Origin: Reichenbachiella agarivorans
GTDB lineage: Bacteria > Bacteroidota > Bacteroidia > Cytophagales > Cyclobacteriaceae
Reading direction: 5' to 3'
Length of the DNA stretch: 64,000 bases
Assembly (NCBI RefSeq): GCF_025502585.1
Contig: NZ_CP106679.1
Coordinates: 1,767,501-1,831,500 of the forward strand
The notes beneath the pieces are model-generated. The model ran no database searches and had not been told where the DNA came from. It saw only the letters and a list, made by a program, of their open reading frames with translations. The position numbers and the translations under genes are program-made. Numbering within the stretch: the stretch's first letter is position 1; each line of letters starts with the position of its first letter. Shown one piece after another: positions 27,779 to 35,452 of this stretch.

Positions 27779-29733
27779 TGATTTTTCAATCTCAAAATTG
27801 TTTTCAATCATGGACCTATTTAATTATAGGTCTTTTTGTTTTGCCATTTTTTTCTGTCTTTGGCCAAAATCAATCTATATCGGACAGTTTGAAATACAGA
27901 CTTGAAGAAGGAAACTACAAGTCTGTATTTAGAATTCTGGAAAGTATTGCTGCTTATGAGACGGATCCAGAAGAACTTTTGAAATATTCGGAAATATTAA
28001 TAGTTAAGGCGCAAGATTTAAATAATGACAGCACGAATTACTGGCTAGTTCATGGATATGTGCAAAAAGGGAATGCTTTGAGATTACAGGGAAATTTGGA
28101 TCACGCGATAGCTGCTTACTTCAAGAGTGCTGAAGCTGCTAAGAAAATAAACTATCAGGGAGGGCTTGGTACTGCACTTTTATCTATTGGTGCCATTTAT
28201 GCGAATAATAATGATCATGAAAAAGGGATCAAGTATAGGAAACAGGCTATTTCAGTTTTGCGAGAAACTGCAGATTCAATTTCCTTGGCCGCAGCTTTAA
28301 TGAATACGGGATATGGGTATTATTTGATTGATCAGTATGACAGTGCATTGCTTCATTATGAAGAATCTGGAAGTATTTATGAGAGAAAGAATTATGTATT
28401 GGGCAAAGCCTATAACCTAGGGAACGCAGGTCTGGTCTATGCCAAGCAAGGAAAAACCAAGGAGGCAGAAGAGCAATTGAATGAAGCAATCAAAATATTA
28501 AAGGAACTAGAGGACTCTTATGCCATCACGGAGTTTGAGATTGAGATGGCCAACATCTATGTCCAAAAGGGAGACAAAATTACCGCAGAGAGGTACTTGC
28601 ACAGTGCCCTGTCCTATGCACAGCAGGACGGACTGAAAGAGAGAATCCGAGACGCCAGCCTCCAGCTCTCTGAGCTATACAGCAGCCAAAAGAAATACGA
28701 ACAAGCCTACTACTACCAGAGCCAATACATCACCTACCGCGACAGCATCAACAACGAAGAGACCATCCGCAAGATGGCGGATCTCCGTACGGAGTTTGAG
28801 GTCGGACAAAAGCAAGCAGAGATAGACCTCAAGCAAAAGGAAGTTGACTTGCTCAACCAAGAGGCCTACATCAACCGAATCTTCATCTGGTCGGCAGTAG
28901 CGGTGGTCACCTTGCTATTGATCTTGACCTTTGTGCTCTACAAGCTCTACCGACTCAAAGTACGAACTGTAGAGGTTATCAGAGAAAATAGACAATTGAT
29001 TGAGGATCAGCGCGACGAGCTAGAGAGACTCAATATGACCAAGGATCGTTTCTTCTCTATCATTTCACATGATTTGCGTGGGCCGGTTTCCAATTTCAGT
29101 GGGGTAGCCAGTTTGATCCAGATGTACATCGAGAGTGGCGAATATGATGAGCTTCAACGGATTGGGGGGATTTTAGAAGACTCTTCATATGAACTGTCAT
29201 CTCTCTTGGACAATCTGCTTGACTGGGCGATGAGTCAGCAGGGGCATTTTCCTTACAATCCTGAGGAGGTCAGTCTGGAGGATATCTGCAATCCCTCCCT
29301 CAGGGTACTGAGCAACTCCGCTAAGGCCAAGAAGATCAACATGACAGAGGAGGTCTGGTCCGAGTATATGCTGTATGTAGATCAAAACTCCGCCACCACC
29401 ATCATCAGAAATCTCCTGAGTAACTCACTGAAGTTTACACCAGAGGGAGGTGAGGTGACGCTCAGTGTCGATCAAGTCGATGACATGGCAGTCATATGCG
29501 TGCGAGACACAGGTATCGGTATCCCGCAGGACAAGATGGAGACGCTTTTTGGTTTCGAGGGCTCAAGGAAGCGCTGGGGCACCAAGGGAGAGAAAGGTGT
29601 AGGTCTGGGATTGAATCTCGTCCAAGAGTTCATCGCACTCAACAAAGGCCGTATCGAGGTAGATAGCGAGGAGGGCAAAGGCACAGAGTTTAGGGTCTAT
29701 CTGCCGTTGTTTGTTGAGAAAGTTGAAAGTTGA
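27778..29733 (+). CDS. TPR-containing sensor histidine kinase (complete)
   Basis: A 651-aa membrane kinase. An N-terminal signal or TM segment (SWTYLIIGLFVLPFFSVFG) precedes TPR repeats over about 50-330, a coiled coil, and a TM helix at about 365-388. A second coiled coil leads to a HisKA domain with the phosphoacceptor H431 (FFSIISHDLRGP). The HATPase domain has the N box LLSNSLKF, G1 DTGIGIP and G2 GVGLGLNLV. It should autophosphorylate in response to a periplasmic signal sensed by the TPRs. No response regulator is adjacent, so it is an orphan. Base composition changes from AT-rich to clearly more GC-rich near 28500-28560, inside the TPR part, which suggests a mosaic gene. Confidence 0.92.
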   Translation: MIFQSQNCFQSWTYLIIGLFVLPFFSVFGQNQSISDSLKYRLEEGNYKSVFRILESIAAYETDPEELLKYSEILIVKAQDLNNDSTNYWLVHGYVQKGNALRLQGNLDHAIAAYFKSAEAAKKINYQGGLGTALLSIGAIYANNNDHEKGIKYRKQAISVLRETADSISLAAALMNTGYGYYLIDQYDSALLHYEESGSIYERKNYVLGKAYNLGNAGLVYAKQGKTKEAEEQLNEAIKILKELEDSYAITEFEIEMANIYVQKGDKITAERYLHSALSYAQQDGLKERIRDASLQLSELYSSQKKYEQAYYYQSQYITYRDSINNEETIRKMADLRTEFEVGQKQAEIDLKQKEVDLLNQEAYINRIFIWSAVAVVTLLLILTFVLYKLYRLKVRTVEVIRENRQLIEDQRDELERLNMTKDRFFSIISHDLRGPVSNFSGVASLIQMYIESGEYDELQRIGGILEDSSYELSSLLDNLLDWAMSQQGHFPYNPEEVSLEDICNPSLRVLSNSAKAKKINMTEEVWSEYMLYVDQNSATTIIRNLLSNSLKFTPEGGEVTLSVDQVDDMAVICVRDTGIGIPQDKMETLFGFEGSRKRWGTKGEKGVGLGLNLVQEFIALNKGRIEVDSEEGKGTEFRVYLPLFVEKVES

Positions 29734-29760
29734 AAGTTGAAAGTTGAAAGTTGAAAGTTT
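29719..29760. repeat. Heptanucleotide tandem repeat overlapping a stop codon
   Basis: Five exact copies of aaagttg (29719-29753) are followed by a sixth, degenerate copy running into T. The kinase stop codon (29731-29733) lies within the second unit, so the last residues (EKVES) are encoded by the repeat. Changes in copy number downstream of the stop would not alter the protein. A hairpin with a perfect 9-bp stem (29761-29789) follows. Confidence 0.9.
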
Positions 29761-29842
29761 TTTTGTAGAGGGTTTTTATTTCTACAAAACGATATCTGAC
29801 ATTAGGTGTCAAGATTTTAGAACCCATGTTGAGTTACGGGGT

Positions 29843-30094
29843 TCGCTAACCATCGACTAAAACTCGCTGACCATCCACTACGACTCGTTATTGTATCACT
29901 AAGACTCGCTAATCATCGACTATGACTCGTTGATCATTCACTACGACTCGCTAGGCATTGGCTAAGACTCGTTATTGTATCACTAAGGTTCGTTAGTCAT
30001 TGGCTATTTCTCGCTAAGTATTCACTACGACTCGCTGGTTATTCACGACGGGTAGTTCACCACTAACGAAAGATCGCTGAGAGTTACCGAATGC
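29843..30094 (-). repeat. 21-bp tandem repeat array, copy 1
   Basis: The anchor tcgct/tcgtt recurs at 29843, 29864, 29885, 29906, 29927, 29948, 29969, 29990, 30011, 30032 and 30074, with one degenerate unit at 30053: twelve units with exact 21-bp phasing. On the minus strand the unit reads like tagtgaatgatcaacgagt plus 2 nt. The array fills the space between convergent genes (kinase and coaE). All frames contain stops, for example gattag in several units, so it is non-coding. The minus-strand unit is alike in sequence to the array at 52640. Confidence 0.9.
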
Positions 30095-30100
30095 TATATC

Positions 30101-30679
30101 TCACAAGAATTTCTCGTGCAGTGCCAATACTTGCGGTATGAGCAATTGCTGTTCGTCGTTGTGGAGGATGTAGTCGGCGATGCGGTTGCGCTCTTCGTCG
30201 GAGAGTTGTTTGTTGATGATGCCTTTGATTTCTTCTTCGCTGCGGAAACTGTCTCTTTTTTTGATTCTGGCGATACGGATCTCCATCGGTGAGGTGACAT
30301 TGATCAAGGCGTCCAAGCTTTGGTAAGAACCAGACTCTATGAGTAGAGCTGCTTCTTTGATGACATAAGGGCTGTTTTGCTCACTAGCCCAGGCTTCAAA
30401 ATCTTTCCCAACTGCAGGATGTACAATGGAGTTGAGCACTTGTGTGTTTTCTCCCTTGGTGAATACCTGGTCAGCGAGGTAGGCTCGGTTCAGTACACCA
30501 TCTTGATAGGCCTCTTCACCAAAAGCAGCGATGATCTGGGTTTTGATGAGAGGGTTTTCGTTCATGAGCGCTTTGGCTCGGGTATCAGCATCATAGGTTG
30601 GAATCCCCAGCGAACGGAAGATTTCGCAAACCGTACTTTTGCCAGATCCTATGCCGCCCGTGACACCTATTTTTTTCAT
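30101..30679 (-). CDS. coaE: Dephospho-CoA kinase
   Basis: A 192-aa P-loop kinase catalysing the last step of coenzyme A synthesis, the ATP-dependent phosphorylation of dephospho-CoA on the 3'-hydroxyl. The Walker A motif GGIGSGKST (8-16) is at the N-terminus, followed by PTYDADTRAKAL with the family-typical aspartate, and the lid region RIARIKKRDSFRSEEE. The length is normal. The start overlaps the end of the YbbR gene by 4 nt (ATGA type), so it is the last gene of that operon. Confidence 0.96.
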   Translation of the reverse strand: MKKIGVTGGIGSGKSTVCEIFRSLGIPTYDADTRAKALMNENPLIKTQIIAAFGEEAYQDGVLNRAYLADQVFTKGENTQVLNSIVHPAVGKDFEAWASEQNSPYVIKEAALLIESGSYQSLDALINVTSPMEIRIARIKKRDSFRSEEEIKGIINKQLSDEERNRIADYILHNDEQQLLIPQVLALHEKFL

Positions 30680-31626
30680 GGTCTTTTGTCTTGGTATTCT
30701 ACCTTGATATAGTCAGTAGCCAATACAATGTCCAACGCTTTCTCATGCGCGTACATCAGGATGGGAGAAATTGTAGAGTCACGCTTATTGAGCATGCTGT
30801 AGTCCACCGTCACACTAAAATCCGATTTTAATACCTCATCCACTTCCTTCTCATTGATGGTGTAATATATTTTGATGTCTTTTTGCCTTGGCACGATGGA
30901 TGAGTCCACCGGGAAATTCAAGAACTCGATAGGTATGGTCACATCCTTGTAGAGGAATCTTGAGACCGAAAACTGAATATTTGTTTCTTTGGGTTCAGCT
31001 GTGATGATTTTTTCGGTCTGATATCCGAGTTCTTCGTCATAGTTGCTGGAGATGTTTTTGTCTTTGAATGCCAGCAAAACGGGGCTGGAGAGTTGTGTCA
31101 TCAGTGATCTTGGTCCTGTGAAGGTCACAGAGTCATTGGCTATTTTGATAGGAGAGGTGATTCTATAGCTTTCTTTGAGAGGGACATTGATGCTGTCTAT
31201 CATGATGGGCAGCCTTTTGATTACTTTTTCTTCTATGTGAAAAAATATGGTGTCTGTGACTACATAGGTCAGCTTCAATCCGTCCAGTTGATCAGAAATC
31301 ATGGGTATGAGACTAGCACGTGTCAAGAAACGGATTTCTGTCGGGTTGTCTAGTCTAACTTGGATAGGGCGAGCATTGATGCGCAAGGTTTTGCGTAGGA
31401 GGTTCCATCCACCACTGGATACCACAATCTTTACGTTTTGGGTGAGGGGCTCTACCACCACTACACTGTCTCTTTTGAATAGGTAATTGATTGGATAATC
31501 TAGGCGGGTATCGTAGTTTTTGTTCATGGCGTTGAAAAACCAGAAGGTAGCCGCTCCCAATACTGAGAGTAGGACTACCTTCCAATTTTTTCTTAATCCA
31601 GGTGCAAAAAACCTAAAGAAACCCAT
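30676..31626 (-). CDS. YbbR-like domain protein (CdaR-like), membrane anchored
   Basis: The 316-aa protein has a TM helix at about 15-33 (WKVVLLSVLGAATFWFFNAM). Beyond it are YbbR-type beta domains facing the periplasm (VEPLTQNVKIVVSSGG, YRITSPIKIANDSVTFTGP, NIQFSVSRFLYKDVTIPIEF). In Firmicutes YbbR/CdaR regulates the c-di-AMP cyclase CdaA; that partnership is not established here and no cyclase lies in the window. The position between yajC and coaE is conserved in Bacteroidota. The stop overlaps the coaE start by 4 nt. Confidence 0.88.
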   Translation of the reverse strand: MGFFRFFAPGLRKNWKVVLLSVLGAATFWFFNAMNKNYDTRLDYPINYLFKRDSVVVVEPLTQNVKIVVSSGGWNLLRKTLRINARPIQVRLDNPTEIRFLTRASLIPMISDQLDGLKLTYVVTDTIFFHIEEKVIKRLPIMIDSINVPLKESYRITSPIKIANDSVTFTGPRSLMTQLSSPVLLAFKDKNISSNYDEELGYQTEKIITAEPKETNIQFSVSRFLYKDVTIPIEFLNFPVDSSIVPRQKDIKIYYTINEKEVDEVLKSDFSVTVDYSMLNKRDSTISPILMYAHEKALDIVLATDYIKVEYQDKRP

Positions 31627-31632
31627 ATGTAA

Positions 31633-31944
31633 TTAGGCTTGATTGGCTTTTTTACTCAATTCCATGGAGATTGAACTTTTTTCTATCACCAACTTGGTAC
31701 CTCTGTCGATATCCAAAGTGATGGTAGAATCAGTAATTTCTACGATTTTGCCATGGATTCCACCGATGGTTACAGCTTGATCTCCTTTTTTCACTTCTTC
31801 AGTGAATTTTTTCTGATCTTTTTGTTTTTTCTGCTGTGGTCTGATGAAGAACATGTAGAAAACTACAGCCATCACACCTAGCATGATGTATTGCGTATAA
31901 TCAGTGCCACTAGCAGCTGCTTGTAATAATATTAGATTTAGCAT
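31633..31944 (-). CDS. yajC: Preprotein translocase subunit YajC
   Basis: A 103-aa protein with one TM helix (QYIMLGVMAVVFYMFFIRP, about 18-37). It has the YajC signature FIRPQQKKQKDQKKF and then KKGDQAVTIGGIHGKIVEI. YajC is an accessory subunit of the SecDF-YajC complex at the inner membrane, assisting Sec-dependent export. It lies 6 nt upstream of the YbbR gene and downstream of the DUF1573 lipoprotein gene. Confidence 0.95.
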   Translation of the reverse strand: MLNLILLQAAASGTDYTQYIMLGVMAVVFYMFFIRPQQKKQKDQKKFTEEVKKGDQAVTIGGIHGKIVEITDSTITLDIDRGTKLVIEKSSISMELSKKANQA

Positions 31945-31977
31945 TTATTGATCTGTATAAGATTGTTTTCGTTTGTC

Positions 31978-32511
31978 TTATTCTGCTGATGCAGCTGGAG
32001 TTACGTCTGCCTTGATTTTGATCCTAGATTGTTTAGGAAAAGTATTGGCAGTGATAGTAACGGTTTTGTTTTGGATACCAGGCTTTTTGCTACTGTTGAA
32101 TTTGACTTTGATTTGACCTTTTTCACCAATGCCAATTGGTTCTTTTGGCCATTCTGGTACAGTACATCCGCATGACCCTTTGGCATCAGAGATGATCAAT
32201 GGAGCATCTCCAGTGTTTGTGAACTGGAATACGTGCTCTACCTCATCACCTTCATTTATTTTTCCAAAATCATAGTCTTCTTCTGTAAAAGTAAACACGG
32301 GTAACGGACCATCAGGTTTCATTTCAGGTTCGTTGGTAGCTGCTGGCTGAGTTGTAGCAGTTGCTCTGGTGTTTGCCACACCTTTTCCTTCTAGTTCTGC
32401 CACTCGGCCTTCTAGTCTTGTTACTCTGCTTTCCAAATCTGAATTAGAGCATCCTGCTACTGCCAATCCCAATACAGCGATGGTGGCTGATAATAATGTT
32501 ATGTTTTTCAT
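31978..32511 (-). CDS. DUF1573 domain lipoprotein
   Basis: From the ATG at 32511 the product is 177 aa. It starts with a lipoprotein signal (MKNITLLSATIAVLGLAVAGC), followed by a short coiled coil (SRVTRLEGRVAELEG). The DUF1573 Ig-like domain then follows (VFTFTEEDYDFGKINEGDEV, VFQFTNTGDAPLIISDAKGSCGCTVPEWP). The longer frame to 32577 lacks a signal peptide at its start and is rejected. This family is abundant in Bacteroidota and secreted; the conserved CGCT motif is typical. Function unknown. The downstream yajC is 33 nt away and may be co-transcribed. Confidence 0.9.
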   Translation of the reverse strand: MKNITLLSATIAVLGLAVAGCSNSDLESRVTRLEGRVAELEGKGVANTRATATTQPAATNEPEMKPDGPLPVFTFTEEDYDFGKINEGDEVEHVFQFTNTGDAPLIISDAKGSCGCTVPEWPKEPIGIGEKGQIKVKFNSSKKPGIQNKTVTITANTFPKQSRIKIKADVTPAASAE

Positions 32512-32678
32512 TTTAATAAAAATTGTGTTGATTAAAGTGTGAAATCTGTGACTGAGTGTCAGAGTCTCACAATCCATAATTTTTTAATTGATCAAATATC
32601 GAACAAATGTAATAAAGTCAACCGAATGGTTGTAACTCAGCGGACTTGTTAACAAGCCCTTAACAAGCTGGGCATGTT

Positions 32679-32990
32679 TTATTTTGGTGAAACTTCCTCT
32701 CCTTTGATTTGACTAATTAGTCCGTTGACATCATCGAGGAGTCTTTCGGCTTTTTCTTTGGCGTCTTTGACGATCTTTTGTCCTTCGGTTTTGGCGTGAT
32801 TGTCAGTCAACTCTTTGCCATCTATGAACTCCTGAATGGCTACATCTAATTTTTTTCTATATTTATCTAGCTGGTAACTGAGTTTGTCTCGGGTATTTTC
32901 TCCCTTGTCTGGAGCATATAATACTCCCAAGACTGCGCCTGTAGCAGCTCCAATGATAAATGCGAATAGTGAATTTGAATTGTTGCTCAT
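32679..32990 (-). CDS. YtxH domain-containing protein
   Basis: The 103-aa product has an N-terminal hydrophobic segment (FAFIIGAATGAVLGVLYAPDKGENTR), the YtxH hallmark LLYAPxxG being present as VLYAPDKG. A charged helical tail follows (residues 30-100). YtxH proteins are membrane-associated general-stress proteins of unknown activity. It lies 1 nt after the nusB stop codon and is presumably co-transcribed with nusB. Confidence 0.9.
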   Translation of the reverse strand: MSNNSNSLFAFIIGAATGAVLGVLYAPDKGENTRDKLSYQLDKYRKKLDVAIQEFIDGKELTDNHAKTEGQKIVKDAKEKAERLLDDVNGLISQIKGEEVSPK

Positions 32991-32991
32991 A

Positions 32992-34134
32992 TTATTTGTT
33001 ATCTAAAAGTCCTCTTCCACTCTTTTTAATGCGACCTTGCTCTTGTAAATCTACAGAAAGTACATCAAGCAAGCCATTTACAAACTGTTTACTTTTCGGA
33101 GTACTGTACTGTTTTGACAGTTCGATATACTCGTTGATAGTCACCTTTACGGGGATCGATGGAAAATGTGTCATTTCAGCTATCGCCATCTCCAGTATGA
33201 TTCGATCTGTGAGTGCCACTCTATCGATTTCCCAGTTTTGAGATTTCTCCTTGATCAGTACGGATAGCTCTTCTTCATTGTCGATGGTCAAGTCATACAA
33301 TTCTTTGAGGAAATCTAAATCTTCCTCCCAGTTTTTGGATAATTCCATCAGCAACGGTTCATCTCCTTCTTTTTCTATGGATTTGATGGTTTTGAGCACC
33401 ATGCTTTTTAGGATCGGCTTGTCTTCTGTCCATCCTATATCCAGGGACTCAAAATAATCATTGATGTTGTCATGTTTGAATATGACGTTTTTATAGATGT
33501 CGAGACATAGTTCCAAATCATCTTCATATTTGGCCTGAGAGAGGTTATCATACTCTTCGTAGAATTCTTGGCTTTTGATATACTCCTTGTGCCAAGCACG
33601 AATCAGGTCGCTGTCCCAAGAAATATTCTTTCGAGACTTTTCATTCTGAAAAGGCTCGTATTTTTTGAGAGCAGTGATAATGATATTTTTCTTGAAGTTG
33701 TTGTGCTCTATCCCTTTTTTTCTTTTTTGGGCATCTATGAGTTCTTCGATTTCGATGATCAATGAGAGCAGTTTGATGTAGTCATCATAGATGGCAGACA
33801 AGTCAGCAATCATTCTTTTTTTGAAATGAATTTTGTTCTCTGGCAGTCTGTTTTGCCAATCACGACGAAAGTGCTTGACTTCTTTGATGATGTCAGGTTT
33901 GATGTCTTCGCCTATACTATCGAAACCTCCCTGATTGACTTGGTCGAAGACCTTGCCAGTAGTCTCTCTGTCTTGGCTGAGCATCTTCTTGTCCTGAACC
34001 TCCATAGAGTTGAGGTCTGGCAAGAATTGATCTTGCGCTTTTTGTTTACAAATATTGTAATCTGCCTCTTTGGCTGTGAGATATGCAAATATGGCTTGCA
34101 TTCCCTTGATACGTAAAGAACGTCTGTTGAGCAT
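32992..34134 (-). CDS. nusB: Transcription antitermination protein NusB, long Bacteroidota form
   Basis: The 380-aa product is much longer than the 130-150 aa of E. coli NusB. The NusB fold is at the C-terminus (about 235-365), with DRVALTDRIILEMAIAEM and FPSIPVKVTINEYIELSKQYS. The start has the family's LNRRSLRIKGMQAIFAY. The middle (100-230) is an insertion or duplicated helical region usual in this phylum. NusB with NusE (S10) binds boxA RNA in rRNA operons to prevent Rho termination. The gene starts the minus-strand operon nusB-ytxH. Confidence 0.93.
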   Translation of the reverse strand: MLNRRSLRIKGMQAIFAYLTAKEADYNICKQKAQDQFLPDLNSMEVQDKKMLSQDRETTGKVFDQVNQGGFDSIGEDIKPDIIKEVKHFRRDWQNRLPENKIHFKKRMIADLSAIYDDYIKLLSLIIEIEELIDAQKRKKGIEHNNFKKNIIITALKKYEPFQNEKSRKNISWDSDLIRAWHKEYIKSQEFYEEYDNLSQAKYEDDLELCLDIYKNVIFKHDNINDYFESLDIGWTEDKPILKSMVLKTIKSIEKEGDEPLLMELSKNWEEDLDFLKELYDLTIDNEEELSVLIKEKSQNWEIDRVALTDRIILEMAIAEMTHFPSIPVKVTINEYIELSKQYSTPKSKQFVNGLLDVLSVDLQEQGRIKKSGRGLLDNK

Positions 34135-34155
34135 TGTATCCTATCCCCGAATGAT

Positions 34156-35259
34156 TTATGAGGGTAATTTAATATTACCTATTGATTTAATTCTGTCTTC
34201 TGCAATTTTTATGGCCGATTGATGAGGAGTTTGTGCTGATTTTTGACTCATCTCAAAAACTCTCAAAGTCGTATCGTAGATCAATTCCGTCTGTGCCATT
34301 ACTCTTTCTCTGCTATGATTGCCTGCATATTCGTAATATACGTTGGTGATCCCACCTCCGTTGATCAAGAAGTCTGGTGCGTACAATATTCCTTTGTCTA
34401 CGAGTGCTTGACCGTCCGAGATTTCGTGGAGTAATTGATTGTTGGCAGCTCCTGCAACAATGTCACAATGTAGCAATGCGATGCTATCATGGTTGAGCGT
34501 GCCTCCCAAGGCACAAGGAGCGTAGATGTCTACATTGGCTCCAGCGACTTGATCGGGAGCGATGATTTCTACCTTGTATCTGTCAGTGACTCGTTTGATT
34601 TTGTCTTCGAATATATCAGAGATTGTGACTAGCGCACCTTCTTTGATGAGCAGGTCAATCAAGTTGATACCCACATTGCCTGTGCCTTGCACCAATACTT
34701 TTTTCCCAGTCAGGGAGTCCAAACCATAGGCTTCTTTAGCAGCAGCCTTCATGCCCATATACACACCGTATGCGGTGTATGGTGATGGGTCGCCTGCTCC
34801 ACCTACATACTCTGGTAGCCCCGTGACGTAGGGAGTTTCCATCCGAATGTACTCCATGTCGCGAGTAGTCATATTGACATCTTCGGCGGTATAGTATCGG
34901 CCACTGACACTATGGACAAACTTGCCAAAACGTCTCATCAATGCTTCATTTTTGATTTTGGAGGCATCTCCGATGATGACAGCTTTGCCACCTCCGATAT
35001 TTAGTCCAGCGATGGAGTTTTTTAGGGTCATGCCTCTGGACAATCTGAGCGCATCGGTCAGGGCCTCTTGATCAGTAGCATAATTCCACATCCTGGTGCC
35101 GCCCATAGCTGGGCCTAGCACAGTGTTGTGAATGGCGATGATTGCTTTCAAACCTGTTTCTTTGTCATGGCAAAGTACGACTTGCTCATGATTCATGTCT
35201 TCTATTTCTGTGAAAATGGAGACAGTTTCTTTGTGCGTAGCTTCTGTCAATTCTATCAT
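34156..35259 (-). CDS. Leucine dehydrogenase (Glu/Leu/Phe/Val dehydrogenase family)
   Basis: A 367-aa NAD-dependent amino-acid dehydrogenase. It oxidatively deaminates branched-chain amino acids such as leucine to 2-oxo acids. The N-terminal catalytic domain includes GPAMGGTRMWNY, the substrate-lysine region MTLKNSIAGLNIGGGKAVI, and AEDVNMTTRDM. The Rossmann domain has VLVQGTGNVGINL (GxGxxG) and the C-terminal NGGGITNVYYEY is typical of the leucine/phenylalanine dehydrogenase branch. It is a single gene, divergent from the ABC exporter, with a -7 box upstream. Confidence 0.93.
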   Translation of the reverse strand: MIELTEATHKETVSIFTEIEDMNHEQVVLCHDKETGLKAIIAIHNTVLGPAMGGTRMWNYATDQEALTDALRLSRGMTLKNSIAGLNIGGGKAVIIGDASKIKNEALMRRFGKFVHSVSGRYYTAEDVNMTTRDMEYIRMETPYVTGLPEYVGGAGDPSPYTAYGVYMGMKAAAKEAYGLDSLTGKKVLVQGTGNVGINLIDLLIKEGALVTISDIFEDKIKRVTDRYKVEIIAPDQVAGANVDIYAPCALGGTLNHDSIALLHCDIVAGAANNQLLHEISDGQALVDKGILYAPDFLINGGGITNVYYEYAGNHSRERVMAQTELIYDTTLRVFEMSQKSAQTPHQSAIKIAEDRIKSIGNIKLPS

Positions 35260-35298
35260 TTTGGGTATCGAATTTTTATGGGTTAAAAATTACGGACG

Positions 35299-35306
35299 CA
35301 AATTTA
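35299..35306 (-). promoter_or_regulatory. Predicted -7 box for leucine dehydrogenase
   Basis: The minus-strand sequence taaatttg matches TAnnTTTG exactly, 40 nt upstream of the start codon. No TTTG is found about 19-21 nt further upstream, so the promoter call is provisional. Confidence 0.38.
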
Positions 35307-35452
35307 GACGTTTTTTGGTCAGAATTTGCGCTGGGGTTCGGTATTAATGTTATCCTTATGTTTCTCTCAATATAACAGGCCAACTTTCCAAAAACAATAC
35401 CGTTTGATTCGTAATATTGCAATTCTGACAAAAAACATACAGAGTCGATTGA

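Noticed and set aside
29843-30094. Possible CRISPR array
   Set aside because: Units are contiguous 21-mers without spacers, degenerate, and there are no cas genes.
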